A DNA stretch of 43,875 nucleotides from RUG626 sp964411785 (GTDB lineage: Bacteria; Bacillota; Clostridia; Oscillospirales; Oscillospiraceae), in contig CAYPMJ010000003.1 of the NCBI GenBank assembly GCA_964411785.1, positions 1 through 43,875 of the forward strand. The letters are read 5' to 3'. The translations under genes were made by a program, and so were the position numbers. Below the pieces are notes generated by a model, which was not told where the DNA came from, searched no databases, and saw only the letters and a program-made list of their open reading frames with translations. Each line of letters begins with the position of its first letter. Position 1 is the first letter of the stretch. This document shows, one piece after another, positions 6,014 through 14,086 of the stretch.

Positions 6014-8749
6014 TTAATAGCTGCCCGTCAGACTCGCCAGCGCGGAGCTCTGACTGTTCAGCTCATTCATAAGCGTCTCAAGCGCCGTAAACTGCTTTGT
6101 ATAGTAGTCTATCTTGTTGCTCATCTTGGTCTGCCACTTGTCTATCTCGTCATCAAGGCTTGATATCTGCTTTGCGATGTAGTTGTCGTTCAGCGACAGA
6201 GTGCTCAGCTTCGTCCCCGCCTTCTTCACCAGTATGCCGTAGCTCCCGTAGGTGGTGGAGGCGTACTGCTTTAAGACCTTGGAGACGTTCACCATGAGCC
6301 CGTCGCTTGAGGAGCCTGACTCGGTGCTGTTGGAGAAGACCTCCTTCACCTTGTCGGGGTTTGCCTCCAGCGCCTCCCTCAGCTTATCCTCGTCCAGATT
6401 GATGGTCGTGAGGCCCTCGCTGTAGCTTGAAGTTATCCCTATATCCCGCAGATCCCCCGTGGTCGTGCCCGAGCCGGTCATGGCGGTTCTCAGCAGACTG
6501 TAGAGCCTCGAAAGGTCGCTGTCCGCGAAGAGGAGGCCCTGCTTTGCCTTCTCCTCATATGCGGCTATCTCGCTCTCGCTCATATCCGCCTTATCTTCAT
6601 CGGTGAGCGGGTCATAGGAGTTGTAGCTTGAGTCGGTGTTCGGCATCGTGGAGTAGGCGTCGTGGACCTCCTTGAGCACCGCGTTTATCTCCTCCACAAA
6701 CGACTTCACCGCGTCCACTATGGTGTCGGCGTCGGCCTTTGTGGTGAAGGACACAGCGTCCGCATCGGACATGGGCTCGCCGTAGAGGTCACCCTCGATC
6801 TCAGTTGGGAGATAGACCTTGTTATTGTAAATCTCGGCGTCTGAGTTGAAGGTGCCGGAGAGCGTGACGGAGAGCCCGTCAATGTTTATGATGTTGCTTG
6901 AGCGCGTGACCTCCAGCGCCTGTCCGTTCACCGTAACTATCGCCTTGGCGTCGGTCCCCGCCGTGAACCCCTTGCGGGCCTGCTCCTCGGCGTACTCTAT
7001 CTCGTCGTCTGTGAGCTTTATGGGACTTCTCCCGCCTATCAATGTTCCGTTGGCATTGGCGCGGTAAAACGTCCCGTCGCTCTTCTGAGCTGCATAATAG
7101 GCGACCCCGCTTGAGTCCTCGCCCACCTTTATATAGTTCCCCTCGGAATCGACAAGCATGTTCCCGTCTTTATTCAAAGTCTTCTCACCGAAGAGCTTTG
7201 TGCCCAGGCTGTCGGACTCAAAATCTATCCTCCCGGTCTCCCCGGTCTCATCGGCCTTGAAGGTGAACATGTTCGTCATCTGTGAGTAGTTCACCGTGAC
7301 GCCGGCGTCGCTGTTGTTGATGGCCAGCATCACCGTCTCAAGGGCGGTGTCCTTTGTGAACGTGCCGACCGACACGTCGTTCACCTTGAGGTCATAGAGC
7401 TTGTTGCCGTCGGAGTCCACCCTGTAGTAATTTGTGACCCCGTCCTCCACAAAGGCCCTCACGCTGTTCCCTTCGGAGTCCACGTAATTGCCGCTGCTGC
7501 TCGCCTTAAGCTCGTCCAGGCTGTAGGATATGGCCTTTACGCCCCCCATGTCGGACCCCAGAAGGTCGCCAAGAGTCCTGCTTGTGTCAAGGTAGCTTGT
7601 GACGCCGTCTGTCCCGAGGCCCAGGCCCTCGCTCACCGAGGATGTTATCTTAAGGGAGGAGTTATTCTCCTTCACGCCGAAGGAGAGCGCCCCGTCGTCC
7701 GTCATCTCAACGGTGACCTTGTCGCCGAAGGCCTTCTTAAGGCCGCTCTGCAGATTCGCAAGCAGCGTCGCCCCCGCGTCATCAGCGTCCGACAGATCCC
7801 CTATCTCGATGGTCTTGGTCGTGCCGTCCAGCGTCACGCTTATTGTCTTTCCCGACAGATTCTCCCTGTTGTCAACCTCGTGGGAGAGCTTTGTACTGCT
7901 GCTCACGGTGAAGCTGTTGGCCTTGGACGCGTCCTTGACGCTGCTCGCCGTATTTATGCCCAGGGCGTCCTTTATGTCCCCCGACGCACTGCTTATGTAG
8001 ATTGAGCCGCCGCCTCCGCCCTCAACCTCCTCAAGCTTCACAGTGGTCCCGTCGCTCCCCAGCACGGCCCTTATGTTCTCCGAGGCCTTTACTGTCCCGC
8101 CGCTCCCCGGGAGAGTGATGGTCTGGTCGGCGAACGTCTCGTTAATCTTGTCTACTATGTCCTGAGCGCTCTCAAACTTCTCGTTCTCCCCGAAGGATAT
8201 GTCGATGTAGTTGTTCTCGTAGCAGACGGTTATGGAGCCGGATATGTCGCTCACGGTGGTGGTTCCGTTCCAGTCTATGGCGTCGCCGGTGATGCGCCCG
8301 TCCTCGCCCACGTTGGATGCAAGGTCAAGGTCCGAGACGCTGACGTTGTAGCTTGCGGCCGTGGCAAGCTGCTTTACGGAGTTAATCTTGACGGTGCTGG
8401 ACGTCCTACCCGTGGCGGAGACGAGATCTGCGTAGGTTCCGCTTGTCACATTTTTTATGGCGTTATTAAAGAAGCTCTGGCTCATCAGGTTTGTTTTGGA
8501 GGTGTAGGACGTGTACTTGTCTATTATCGCGGCCATCTTGTCAATTATGCTGCGGTACGCGTCCTGCTTCCATGTGAGCTTAGTCTGCTTCTGCAGCAGC
8601 TGCTGTATCTTGGTCTTGTACCCGGCAACGCTGTTTTCGATGAGCGTCTCGGTGTCAAGGCCGCTGGCAAGGCCGCTGAGAATGTTCCTGGTTCCGTAGA
8701 TGCTGCTTGTCGAAGAGGACGAGCTTGTGAGACTTGTTATGGATGCCAT
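6014..8749 (-). CDS. fliD: Flagellar filament cap protein FliD, enlarged
   Basis: The N-terminus (ILSGLASGLDTETLIENSVAGYKTKI in pieces) and the C-terminal coiled-coil region (about 830-911, with EIDKWQTKMSNKIDYYTKQF split across it) are typical of FliD. FliD forms the cap at the filament tip and directs flagellin folding. At 911 residues it is much longer than the usual 450-700. The extra mass is central, about residues 200-680, rich in Asp, Gly, Ser and Thr. It contains D-x-D/E-G turn motifs such as VDSDGNKLYDL and VDSEGNYIKV. These are probably surface-exposed cap domains facing outward. AAAGGAG lies nine bases before the ATG at 8749. The gene sits 37 bases after a secreted-protein gene and directly before fliS, so it may share a promoter with the upstream secreted block. 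Confidence 0.93.
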   Translation of the reverse strand: MASITSLTSSSSSTSSIYGTRNILSGLASGLDTETLIENSVAGYKTKIQQLLQKQTKLTWKQDAYRSIIDKMAAIIDKYTSYTSKTNLMSQSFFNNAIKNVTSGTYADLVSATGRTSSTVKINSVKQLATAASYNVSVSDLDLASNVGEDGRITGDAIDWNGTTTVSDISGSITVCYENNYIDISFGENEKFESAQDIVDKINETFADQTITLPGSGGTVKASENIRAVLGSDGTTVKLEEVEGGGGGSIYISSASGDIKDALGINTASSVKDASKANSFTVSSSTKLSHEVDNRENLSGKTISVTLDGTTKTIEIGDLSDADDAGATLLANLQSGLKKAFGDKVTVEMTDDGALSFGVKENNSSLKITSSVSEGLGLGTDGVTSYLDTSRTLGDLLGSDMGGVKAISYSLDELKASSSGNYVDSEGNSVRAFVEDGVTNYYRVDSDGNKLYDLKVNDVSVGTFTKDTALETVMLAINNSDAGVTVNYSQMTNMFTFKADETGETGRIDFESDSLGTKLFGEKTLNKDGNMLVDSEGNYIKVGEDSSGVAYYAAQKSDGTFYRANANGTLIGGRSPIKLTDDEIEYAEEQARKGFTAGTDAKAIVTVNGQALEVTRSSNIINIDGLSVTLSGTFNSDAEIYNNKVYLPTEIEGDLYGEPMSDADAVSFTTKADADTIVDAVKSFVEEINAVLKEVHDAYSTMPNTDSSYNSYDPLTDEDKADMSESEIAAYEEKAKQGLLFADSDLSRLYSLLRTAMTGSGTTTGDLRDIGITSSYSEGLTTINLDEDKLREALEANPDKVKEVFSNSTESGSSSDGLMVNVSKVLKQYASTTYGSYGILVKKAGTKLSTLSLNDNYIAKQISSLDDEIDKWQTKMSNKIDYYTKQFTALETLMNELNSQSSALASLTGSY

Positions 8750-8786
8750 CAGCTTTCACTCCTTTTTCCAGAATGGGTTTCGCACC

Positions 8787-9947
8787 TTAGTTGTTTCCGA
8801 CTATAATTTCCCAGGGTATGAGTCCTCCCGTGCTGCTGTCAATGCGGACCTGCCCTCTCTCAATCAATATATACATGTCAATCGTCTCGCCCTTGTCCAG
8901 GGTGAACGGCTCAATTTTCCCCTCATATGTGATGTACGCGTTGGTGTCGGTGGGGTCAGGGTTCTTCTCCGAGTCGTTGGAGTAGATGTAGTAGGTGACC
9001 GGGTCGTCCTCCCCGCCCTCATATACGTCGTACGATATCTCCGTTATAAGCATCACCGGCTCACCGGATGTCTCCGAGAGCTCGTCGGACCTGTACACGT
9101 CCGCAATCACCTTGACCACAATGTCCTCGCCCACGTTGTAGTTATATTCCTTATAGTCATCTTCAACGCTGCCTTCAACCTTCTCCCCGTTTACAAATAC
9201 GCCCACATCGTCCCACGTGCCGTAAATCGGCCTCCACTGGGCCACCTCTTCAAATTCTGTTTGACCATAATCTTGGTAGTTGTGCTCCCAGAAGTGGTAC
9301 CTAACCGTACAATAGGCCTCCACCGAGAAGGAAAACGTCACAGTGACGGAGAACCCGTCCACAACGTCCCCCTCGTTCTGGGCGACAGTGACCCACGGGT
9401 TTGTCCCGTCGGGATAGCTGCAGTCGCCGGAAATCTTGAACGCCGCGTAGGTCGGGCCGTCGGTGGCGTCCGGGACGGTGACCGTGGCGGTCCCGCTGCC
9501 GGACTGAAGGATCTGCACGCATGACGTGCCGGACTCAAAGTCCGCCGACTTCGTCCACGCCACCCCCTCAAGCTCCCCGCTGTCCAGCTTTTTCAGCTCC
9601 AGAAACAGAAACACGCTCTTTGCGTAGTCGTTTCCGGCCCTCTCAATCGGTTCCAGTGCAACCTTGACGCTGCCCTGTACAGTGACATAAGCCGTCGCGC
9701 TTATGACGAGCGCGGCCGCTGTCTCGCTTGTTATGAGGCACGGGTCTGAAGCTATGCTGTCGCTTGTCACCGTGCCGCCCTGAGTCTCCACAGCCATGCG
9801 GTATGGATTTACTATCAGATCGTACAGATTTGACACACTGACTTTAATTAAAGCGTCGCTCTCAGCCGCCAGGGCCGGAGTCTCCAGAGCCGGGACCAGC
9901 CCGGCAAGAATCACCAGCGCCAGCACCAGCGGCAAAAGCCTTCTCAT
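8787..9947 (-). CDS. Secreted surface protein, paralogue of the neighbouring 260-residue protein
   Basis: The 386-residue product has a clear signal peptide (MRRLLPLVLALVILAGLVPA, cleavage probably after LAA near residue 28). The start of the mature region, IKVSVSNLYDLIVNPYRMAV, aligns with ISVTVGTLSNMVLNPYKL in the gene upstream. The two share the order of a VNPYxx motif, a D-SxI(T)-T-ET stretch, an ALxVSA strand and a YAAFKISGxC motif, so they are paralogues. The C-terminal half (about 225-386) is unique, acidic and Tyr-rich. It ends in GLIPWEIIVGNN with no sortase signal or membrane helix. I recognise no named family; it looks like a small beta-rich extracellular subunit. It lies between its paralogue and fliD on the same strand, and a GGGAG lies about 14 bases before the ATG. 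Confidence 0.72.
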   Translation of the reverse strand: MRRLLPLVLALVILAGLVPALETPALAAESDALIKVSVSNLYDLIVNPYRMAVETQGGTVTSDSIASDPCLITSETAAALVISATAYVTVQGSVKVALEPIERAGNDYAKSVFLFLELKKLDSGELEGVAWTKSADFESGTSCVQILQSGSGTATVTVPDATDGPTYAAFKISGDCSYPDGTNPWVTVAQNEGDVVDGFSVTVTFSFSVEAYCTVRYHFWEHNYQDYGQTEFEEVAQWRPIYGTWDDVGVFVNGEKVEGSVEDDYKEYNYNVGEDIVVKVIADVYRSDELSETSGEPVMLITEISYDVYEGGEDDPVTYYIYSNDSEKNPDPTDTNAYITYEGKIEPFTLDKGETIDMYILIERGQVRIDSSTGGLIPWEIIVGNN

Positions 9948-10103
9948 TTACGTCGTTTCAGCTCCCTTCTTAAACCCCGGAAGGACCGCGCCACCCGCGC
10001 GGCCCCACCGTATGGCTCATAAGCTAAAGAGAGATAATTAAACATCCTGGAGCCGGCCCTGTGCAAAGCTCAAAGCCAGCCCTCCCAGTGTCGCCAAGCG
10101 CCT
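9948..10103. other. Intergenic gap between two secreted-protein genes
   Basis: This 156-base stretch between the two paralogous secreted-protein genes holds no coding frame I can support. It contains GC-rich inverted pieces (CCGCGCCACCCGCGCGG near 9988) and an AT-rich section near 10020-10045. I see no sigma-28-like -10 element. A stoichiometry-setting hairpin or an internal promoter is possible but not shown. Confidence 0.3.
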
Positions 10104-10886
10104 TCAGCTCCCCGTCACAGGGCTGAAGGTGAAGACGACGGTAATGGTTATCGGGTCTGAGCCTACATCATACCATCCGTCACTTCCACCGCACTTTCCG
10201 GAAATTTTAAATGCTCCATAGGCCGGAGTGGTATCACTCTCGCCTTTCTCTGCCGCATCAAGCTTCATAACGGCAGTCTCCGCATCACTTTCCGTCACCA
10301 CTACAAACGCCAGCCCATCCGATGTGGTTGTGTCAGGATCAGATGTCCTCCATGTACCACCTGTCGGGGTGAATGTACCATCGGTGTATGTCCCCGTGGC
10401 CAGTTCAAGCCAGAGGCAAATCCAGGCATTCTCCCCGCTGTTGGTCGTTGTTTTTACAAATGAATTTGTGAGCGCATTCGGCACACTTGTCGCCGTCGGC
10501 GTGGCCTGGACACTAAGCGCCACCAGGGAATTATTTGTGATGAGAGTCTCCTTTGTTATGACACTGTCGTTAGCTGTCGCGTCAGTGTAAGTCGGATCAT
10601 TAAGCACCTGGCCCACGACGCTGTATGTCAGCTTGTAGGGGTTCAGGACCATATTGGAGAGAGTCCCCACGGTGACGCTGATCACCGGTACGGCGATGAG
10701 CGCGTCTATGGTCAGCGTCGCACCTGATGCCTTCGTTACGTCTGCCGAAGTAACCTCTCCAGTGCTTTCATCAGTCGTAGTTGCAAATCCTTCACCAAAT
10801 CCCGTTGTTGCAAAGGCGGTGACGCCGCAGCTCAGCGCCAGTGCGGCGGCGAGTGCGACGGCGAGGAGTTTTTTAAATTCTTTCAT
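10104..10886 (-). CDS. Secreted surface protein with VLNPYKL motif
   Basis: The 260-residue product starts MKEFKKLLAVALAAALALSC, a typical signal peptide with cleavage probably after AFA near residue 27. The mature part is rich in Thr, Ser, Val and Ala, nearly free of basic residues, and likely all beta. The motif ISVTVGTLSNMVLNPYKL (about 70-87) is shared with the 386-residue protein downstream, as is the FxAPAYGAFKISGKCGG-like region near the end (AYGAFKISGKCG). The chain stops soon after, at TFSPVTGS, without an anchor. AAAGGGAG lies eight bases before the ATG. It could be the main subunit of a small extracellular fibre or coat, with the longer paralogue as a minor or tip component; that is inference from size and duplication only. 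It lies in the block leading to fliD, so it may be made together with the filament cap. Confidence 0.72.
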   Translation of the reverse strand: MKEFKKLLAVALAAALALSCGVTAFATTGFGEGFATTTDESTGEVTSADVTKASGATLTIDALIAVPVISVTVGTLSNMVLNPYKLTYSVVGQVLNDPTYTDATANDSVITKETLITNNSLVALSVQATPTATSVPNALTNSFVKTTTNSGENAWICLWLELATGTYTDGTFTPTGGTWRTSDPDTTTSDGLAFVVVTESDAETAVMKLDAAEKGESDTTPAYGAFKISGKCGGSDGWYDVGSDPITITVVFTFSPVTGS

Positions 10887-10933
10887 TTCAGCTTCTCCCT
10901 TTCAGATAAATCCTTATATTCATAAGTCCCAGC

Positions 10934-11527
10934 CTAGGAGTTGACAATTATATCTACGGTGACGGCGATGTTGCCATGGATCACCTGCACCATCTCGTTA
11001 TCCACCTCCTCATCGTATACGCGGGTCTGCACCATAAAGCCGGTATATGTCCCGGGCTCCAGCTTCTCCCGGAAGGCGATCTTCTCAAACCGCGAGCCGG
11101 GTCTGAGGAGCTCCGAGACGTAGAGCTCCTGCGTGAGCTCCTGGTCGGCATAGATAGTGAAGAACATGTCGAAGTTGTTGTCCTTGGAGTTGCCTATGTA
11201 GCAGACAAAATTCACCCCGTCGTCGCTTATGAGCAGGTTCTTGTACTCCAGCGCGATGCCCACGTCCTCCGACTCCTCGTACATGTGGTCCACCATCATC
11301 TGCAGCGTCTCCGGGTCATCGGTCACCACGTTGGCCGCGTAACCGATGCGGTCGCCCTCGTCCCAGTTGAGAGTGCCGTCCAGTGCAGCGTCGGGGTCGG
11401 CAAGGCCTGTGGGATCGCCCGGGACAGCTGTTTTCCGCCCCAGCAGCACCCCGACCGCAACTCCGACCGCCAGCACCACCGGCAGCGCCGCCGCCACCCA
11501 GTGTTTTTTTATCCAGCTCTCCCCCAC
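10934..11527 (-). CDS. Membrane-anchored protein of unknown function upstream of secreted paralogues
   Basis: I choose the GTG at 11527 because GGGGAGG lies seven bases upstream; the longer ATG-started frames (11545, 11602, 11713) have no ribosome binding site. From the GTG the product has 197 residues: MGESWIKKHW, then one membrane helix at about 10-30 (VAAALPVVLAVGVAVGVLLG), a Pro/Gly/Asp linker and a globular acidic domain. The domain holds ALEYKNLLISDDGVNFVCYI, FFTIYADQELTQELYVSELL and RPGSRFEKIAFREKLEPGTY. These read as beta strands of an immunoglobulin-like fold, probably outside the cell. I know no function for this family. It is the first gene of the block leading through two secreted paralogues to fliD, and could be their membrane anchor or assembly factor. 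A weak sigma-28-like promoter lies about 60 bases upstream. Confidence 0.7.
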   Translation of the reverse strand: MGESWIKKHWVAAALPVVLAVGVAVGVLLGRKTAVPGDPTGLADPDAALDGTLNWDEGDRIGYAANVVTDDPETLQMMVDHMYEESEDVGIALEYKNLLISDDGVNFVCYIGNSKDNNFDMFFTIYADQELTQELYVSELLRPGSRFEKIAFREKLEPGTYTGFMVQTRVYDEEVDNEMVQVIHGNIAVTVDIIVNS

Positions 11528-11592
11528 AGGTGCGCCTCCCCTCATGAGAATTTTAAATAATTTTCCCTGGCCTCTTAATTTTCTCACTCTAT

Positions 11593-11619
11593 CTATCGAC
11601 ATTATTATTGGAAAGTAAA
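11593..11619 (-). promoter_or_regulatory. Weak sigma-28-like promoter for the secreted block/fliD
   Basis: Read on the minus strand: TTTACTTT (11612-11619), an 11-base spacer, then GTCGATAG (11593-11600). Spacing equals that of the two stronger sites in this window, but the -10 has T in place of C at position 2 and the -35 is TTTA rather than TTAA. It lies correctly for the GTG start at 11527, with a leader of about 60 bases, and would place the secreted proteins and fliD in the late flagellar class. Confidence 0.45.
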
Positions 11620-11658
11620 GAGTCTGAACGGAATTTTTTATATGGGAGTGAACCGCAC

Positions 11659-12417
11659 TTGAAGAAGATAATCGCCATAACAAACCAGAAGGGCGGCGTG
11701 GGTAAGACCACAACCGCGCTGTCGCTCATCGGCGCACTCAAGCTGCGAAACCGCAGGGTCCTGGGCGTTGACCTTGACCCCCAGGGCAGCCTCGGCTTCT
11801 CAGCAGGTCTGGACATTGAAAACTGCGACACCGTTTACGACGTGCTGAAAGGGAAGCTCCCCATCTCCGACGCGGTGGTCTCCACGGACCTCGGCGACTT
11901 CCTTCCCAGCAACATCCTGCTCTCCACCGCCGAGCTTGAGTTCAATATGCCGGGCCGGGAGTTCCTGCTGAAAAATGAGCTTGCGAAGATATCCTCAAAC
12001 TATGACTTCATCATCATAGACACCCCGCCCGCCCTCAACATCCTCACGGTGAACGCCTATGTGGCGGCCCAGGGGCTCATAATCCCCATGGCGCCGGAGA
12101 TCTTAAGCCTCCTTGGCATCTCCCAGATCCGTGACACGATAGACACGGTAAGAAGATACTATAACCCCGACCTTGCAGTTCTGGGCATTCTCTTAAACCG
12201 CTTCTCCGCCAGGCTCAACTTAAACCGCGAGGTGGAGGAGATGACAGACCAGATAGCGTCGAAGCTCGGCACCCACGTCTTTAACACGAAGATCCGCACA
12301 AGCGTCGTTGTGGCTGAGTCCCCGGCCCACGGTGAGAGCATCATGACCTACGCCCCCTCATCCAAGCCATCCCAGGACTTCCAGCTGCTCCTGGACGAAA
12401 TATTAGCAATTCTTTAA
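11659..12417 (+). CDS. Orphan ParA/Soj-family partitioning ATPase
   Basis: The 252-residue product is a ParA/MinD-superfamily ATPase. The deviant Walker A reads KGGVGKTT at about residues 10-17, followed by switch region DLDPQGSLGF (about 39-48) and Walker B FIIIDTPPALN (about 115-125). These enzymes dimerise on ATP, bind nucleoid DNA or membrane and position cargo such as chromosomes, plasmids or chemoreceptor arrays. I take the TTG at 11659 as start because GGGAG lies 12 bases upstream and it gives the standard MKKIIAITNQKGGVGKTT opening. No parB, parS-like site or minC/minE is present. It is not FlhG-like in context, as flhF is absent. The gene is followed 19 bases later by a ComFB-domain gene with a strong ribosome binding site, and the two end at a shared terminator. 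It is divergent from the secreted/fliD block. Confidence 0.88.
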   Translation: MKKIIAITNQKGGVGKTTTALSLIGALKLRNRRVLGVDLDPQGSLGFSAGLDIENCDTVYDVLKGKLPISDAVVSTDLGDFLPSNILLSTAELEFNMPGREFLLKNELAKISSNYDFIIIDTPPALNILTVNAYVAAQGLIIPMAPEILSLLGISQIRDTIDTVRRYYNPDLAVLGILLNRFSARLNLNREVEEMTDQIASKLGTHVFNTKIRTSVVVAESPAHGESIMTYAPSSKPSQDFQLLLDEILAIL

Positions 12418-12436
12418 TCCTTCGGAGGTGAATTCC

Positions 12437-13183
12437 ATGCCGCGTGACAACAAAAAATCTGCCCGTTCCAGCAAAACCGACCGCGTCCTGGGCCTTCTCA
12501 CCGACCCCGTGCCCGATGAGAACAGCGCTGAAAATAAAAGCCCTGAAAAGGTAAATCCCATAGACGGCGACCGGGCCTCCCAGGCCCAGATACGCCAGGC
12601 CCTGGAGGAGGCGCTGGAGGGTGAGATGCCCCCAAGCAGACGCCCCATCCCCGGCCCTGAGCCGGACTCCGTGCCCTTTGAGCCTCTCCCGGTGTCCCCC
12701 GTAAGGCGGGAATCTGTGCCGCTGTCCCGGGAGGACCTGACGGAGGCACCATCCGCGGAGCCCGCGCCCGCTCCAACACCAACACCCGCGCCCGCAGCCG
12801 GGTTTACCGCCGCACCCGCATCTGCACCTGCGCCGTCCCGCGCACCCGCGCCGGAGCCTGCGTATACCCGTGAACCCGCGCCGGAGCCTGACAGCTCTTC
12901 GCAGCAGGATCAGTACTTCTGCTACAACATCGCCCAGTCGCTGGTGGAGGCAAAGGTTGATCAGTTCATAAAGTCGACGGGGATGTGCACATGCCAGCGC
13001 TGCCGCATTGACGTTGTCGCTCTGGCGCTCTCCAATCTGCCCCCTAAGTACGTGGTGACGAAGGGGGACGACCTCATACCGCGCCTCAGCATTTACGAGA
13101 CGAGATTCAGCGCCGACATAACAGCTCAGGTGCTGAGCGCCTGCCGCAAAGTCGCCCGGCAGCCCCACCACAACAGGAGCTGA
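12437..13183 (+). CDS. ComFB-domain protein with basic N-terminus and Pro/Ala-rich linker
   Basis: The 248-residue product starts at ATG 12437, eight bases after GGAGG. The N-terminus (MPRDNKKSARSSKTDRVLGL) is basic. Residues 20-95 are acidic, about 95-158 form a Pro/Ala/Glu linker of PAPEPA type, and the last 90 residues are a ComFB domain. The domain shows YNIAQSLVEAKVDQFIKS, then CTCQRC with its paired cysteines, then IDVVALALSNLPPKYVV. ComFB was named from the Bacillus comF operon; related proteins have been reported to bind cyclic dinucleotides and zinc. No competence genes are near. The pairing with an orphan ParA and the basic, ParB-like N-terminal tail suggests this is the ParA partner or adaptor, with the ComFB domain as sensor. 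That role is inference; the domain call is firm. Confidence 0.82.
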   Translation: MPRDNKKSARSSKTDRVLGLLTDPVPDENSAENKSPEKVNPIDGDRASQAQIRQALEEALEGEMPPSRRPIPGPEPDSVPFEPLPVSPVRRESVPLSREDLTEAPSAEPAPAPTPTPAPAAGFTAAPASAPAPSRAPAPEPAYTREPAPEPDSSSQQDQYFCYNIAQSLVEAKVDQFIKSTGMCTCQRCRIDVVALALSNLPPKYVVTKGDDLIPRLSIYETRFSADITAQVLSACRKVARQPHHNRS

Positions 13184-13226
13184 CTTTGCCCCTTGATCTG
13201 CAATCGGCTTTTAAAAAGTTTCACTT

Positions 13227-13266
13227 AAAAAAGCGGGAGTTTCAAGATGGATACTCCCGCTTTTTT
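13227..13266. terminator. Bidirectional rho-independent terminator
   Basis: AAAAAAGCGGGAGT (13227-13240) and ACTCCCGCTTTTTT (13253-13266) are exact complements around a 12-base loop, with T-runs on both strands. It separates the convergent ParA-ComFB unit and the flgM operon and should end both. Confidence 0.93.
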
Positions 13267-13271
13267 CTTTT

Positions 13272-13847
13272 TCAGTTTTCAAATACCGTGGAGTGCTCCC
13301 GGCGATAGCTCTCGGTCTCCTTCTGCTGAAGCTCCGCCTGGACTGACTTAAGCTCATCCATAAGCCTCTGCCACGCGGCTTCATCGCCCCGCTTTCCCGC
13401 GGCGTCAACCTCGCTTGAAAGCTCCCTTTGCTCGTTCTCCAGGCTCTCTATCTCCCGGTCGATGTCGTCCGTATCCGTGGTGGTCTGCTCCGCTGCGTCG
13501 CTGTCAGACTGACTCTCCTGGACCAGAGAAGCCCCGGCCACTCCGTCATAAGTATCTGTCTTCCCCTGAAGTCTCTCAAGTGCGCCTGTCTTTCCGGTAC
13601 CGGCTGCTGCAAGCTGGTCTTTCACACCAGACAGCTTATTCTCAAGGGCAGCCGTCGTCTCATCCTCCTGCTGCCCTGTAAGTCCCCTTATGGTGGTCAG
13701 CTGGTTCTGGATGGTGTCCCGCTGCTTTTCAAGCTTCTCGGTGTCGTCTGCGCTCTGCTCCGGCTGAAGCCGGGGCCCGACTGCGGCTGTCCTTGTGACC
13801 GGGCCTGTGCTGACGGGCCTTGTCATTCCCGTGGACTCTATAATCAT
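13272..13847 (-). CDS. Coiled-coil protein, FlxA-like, last gene of the flgM operon
   Basis: The 191-residue product has no signal peptide or membrane helix. After a polar N-terminus it shows a coiled coil at about 35-60 (KLEKQRDTIQNQLTTIRGL), a variable middle rich in Asp, Ser and Thr, and a second coiled coil at about 125-182 (REIESLENEQRELSSEV and DELKSVQAELQQKETES). Short coiled-coil proteins of the FlxA type are often found in flagellar operons of Bacillota, but I cannot confirm membership. The start codon overlaps the csrA stop as ATGA, so it is translationally coupled to csrA. The stop is only five bases from the bidirectional terminator. A structural, chaperone or regulatory role is open. 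Confidence 0.65.
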   Translation of the reverse strand: MIIESTGMTRPVSTGPVTRTAAVGPRLQPEQSADDTEKLEKQRDTIQNQLTTIRGLTGQQEDETTAALENKLSGVKDQLAAAGTGKTGALERLQGKTDTYDGVAGASLVQESQSDSDAAEQTTTDTDDIDREIESLENEQRELSSEVDAAGKRGDEAAWQRLMDELKSVQAELQQKETESYRREHSTVFEN

Positions 13848-14086
13848 GATGTCTTATCTCCCTTCTCCATGCCCAGAAGCCCCAGCAGCTCCTGGGGTCT
13901 GCTCTCCTCGTTGGCGGCATCTCTGTTGGCGTCCGCCGCCTGACAGAGCTCGCTTCGAAGAATGCCTATCTCTCTCGGAGCGTCTATGGCAATGCGGACG
14001 CTGCCCTCACTCACATCAATGACCGTGACCGTTATATTTTCGCCTATTACCAGCGATTCCCCGGCCTTCCGCCGCAGAATCAGCAT
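13844..14086 (-). CDS. csrA: Carbon storage regulator CsrA
   Basis: The 80-residue product opens MLILRRKAGESLVIGENITV and continues VRIAIDAPREIGILRSELC, the full CsrA core. CsrA is a dimeric RNA-binding protein that recognises GGA hairpin loops; in Bacillota it blocks translation of flagellin mRNA until FliW sequesters it. FliW is encoded directly upstream, overlapping by seven bases, which is the classic arrangement. The C-terminal extension (about 52-80, rich in Asn, Glu, Leu and Gly) is longer than in Escherichia coli CsrA; in Bacillota this extension is part of the FliW-binding surface. The downstream coiled-coil gene overlaps by ATGA. The flagellin target is not in the window. Confidence 0.95.
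   Translation of the reverse strand: MLILRRKAGESLVIGENITVTVIDVSEGSVRIAIDAPREIGILRSELCQAADANRDAANEESRPQELLGLLGMEKGDKTS

Noticed and set aside
11528..11713. Longer starts for the membrane-anchored protein
   Set aside because: None has a ribosome binding site, the extension crosses the divergent promoter region and the GTG at 11527 has GGGGAGG at ideal spacing.
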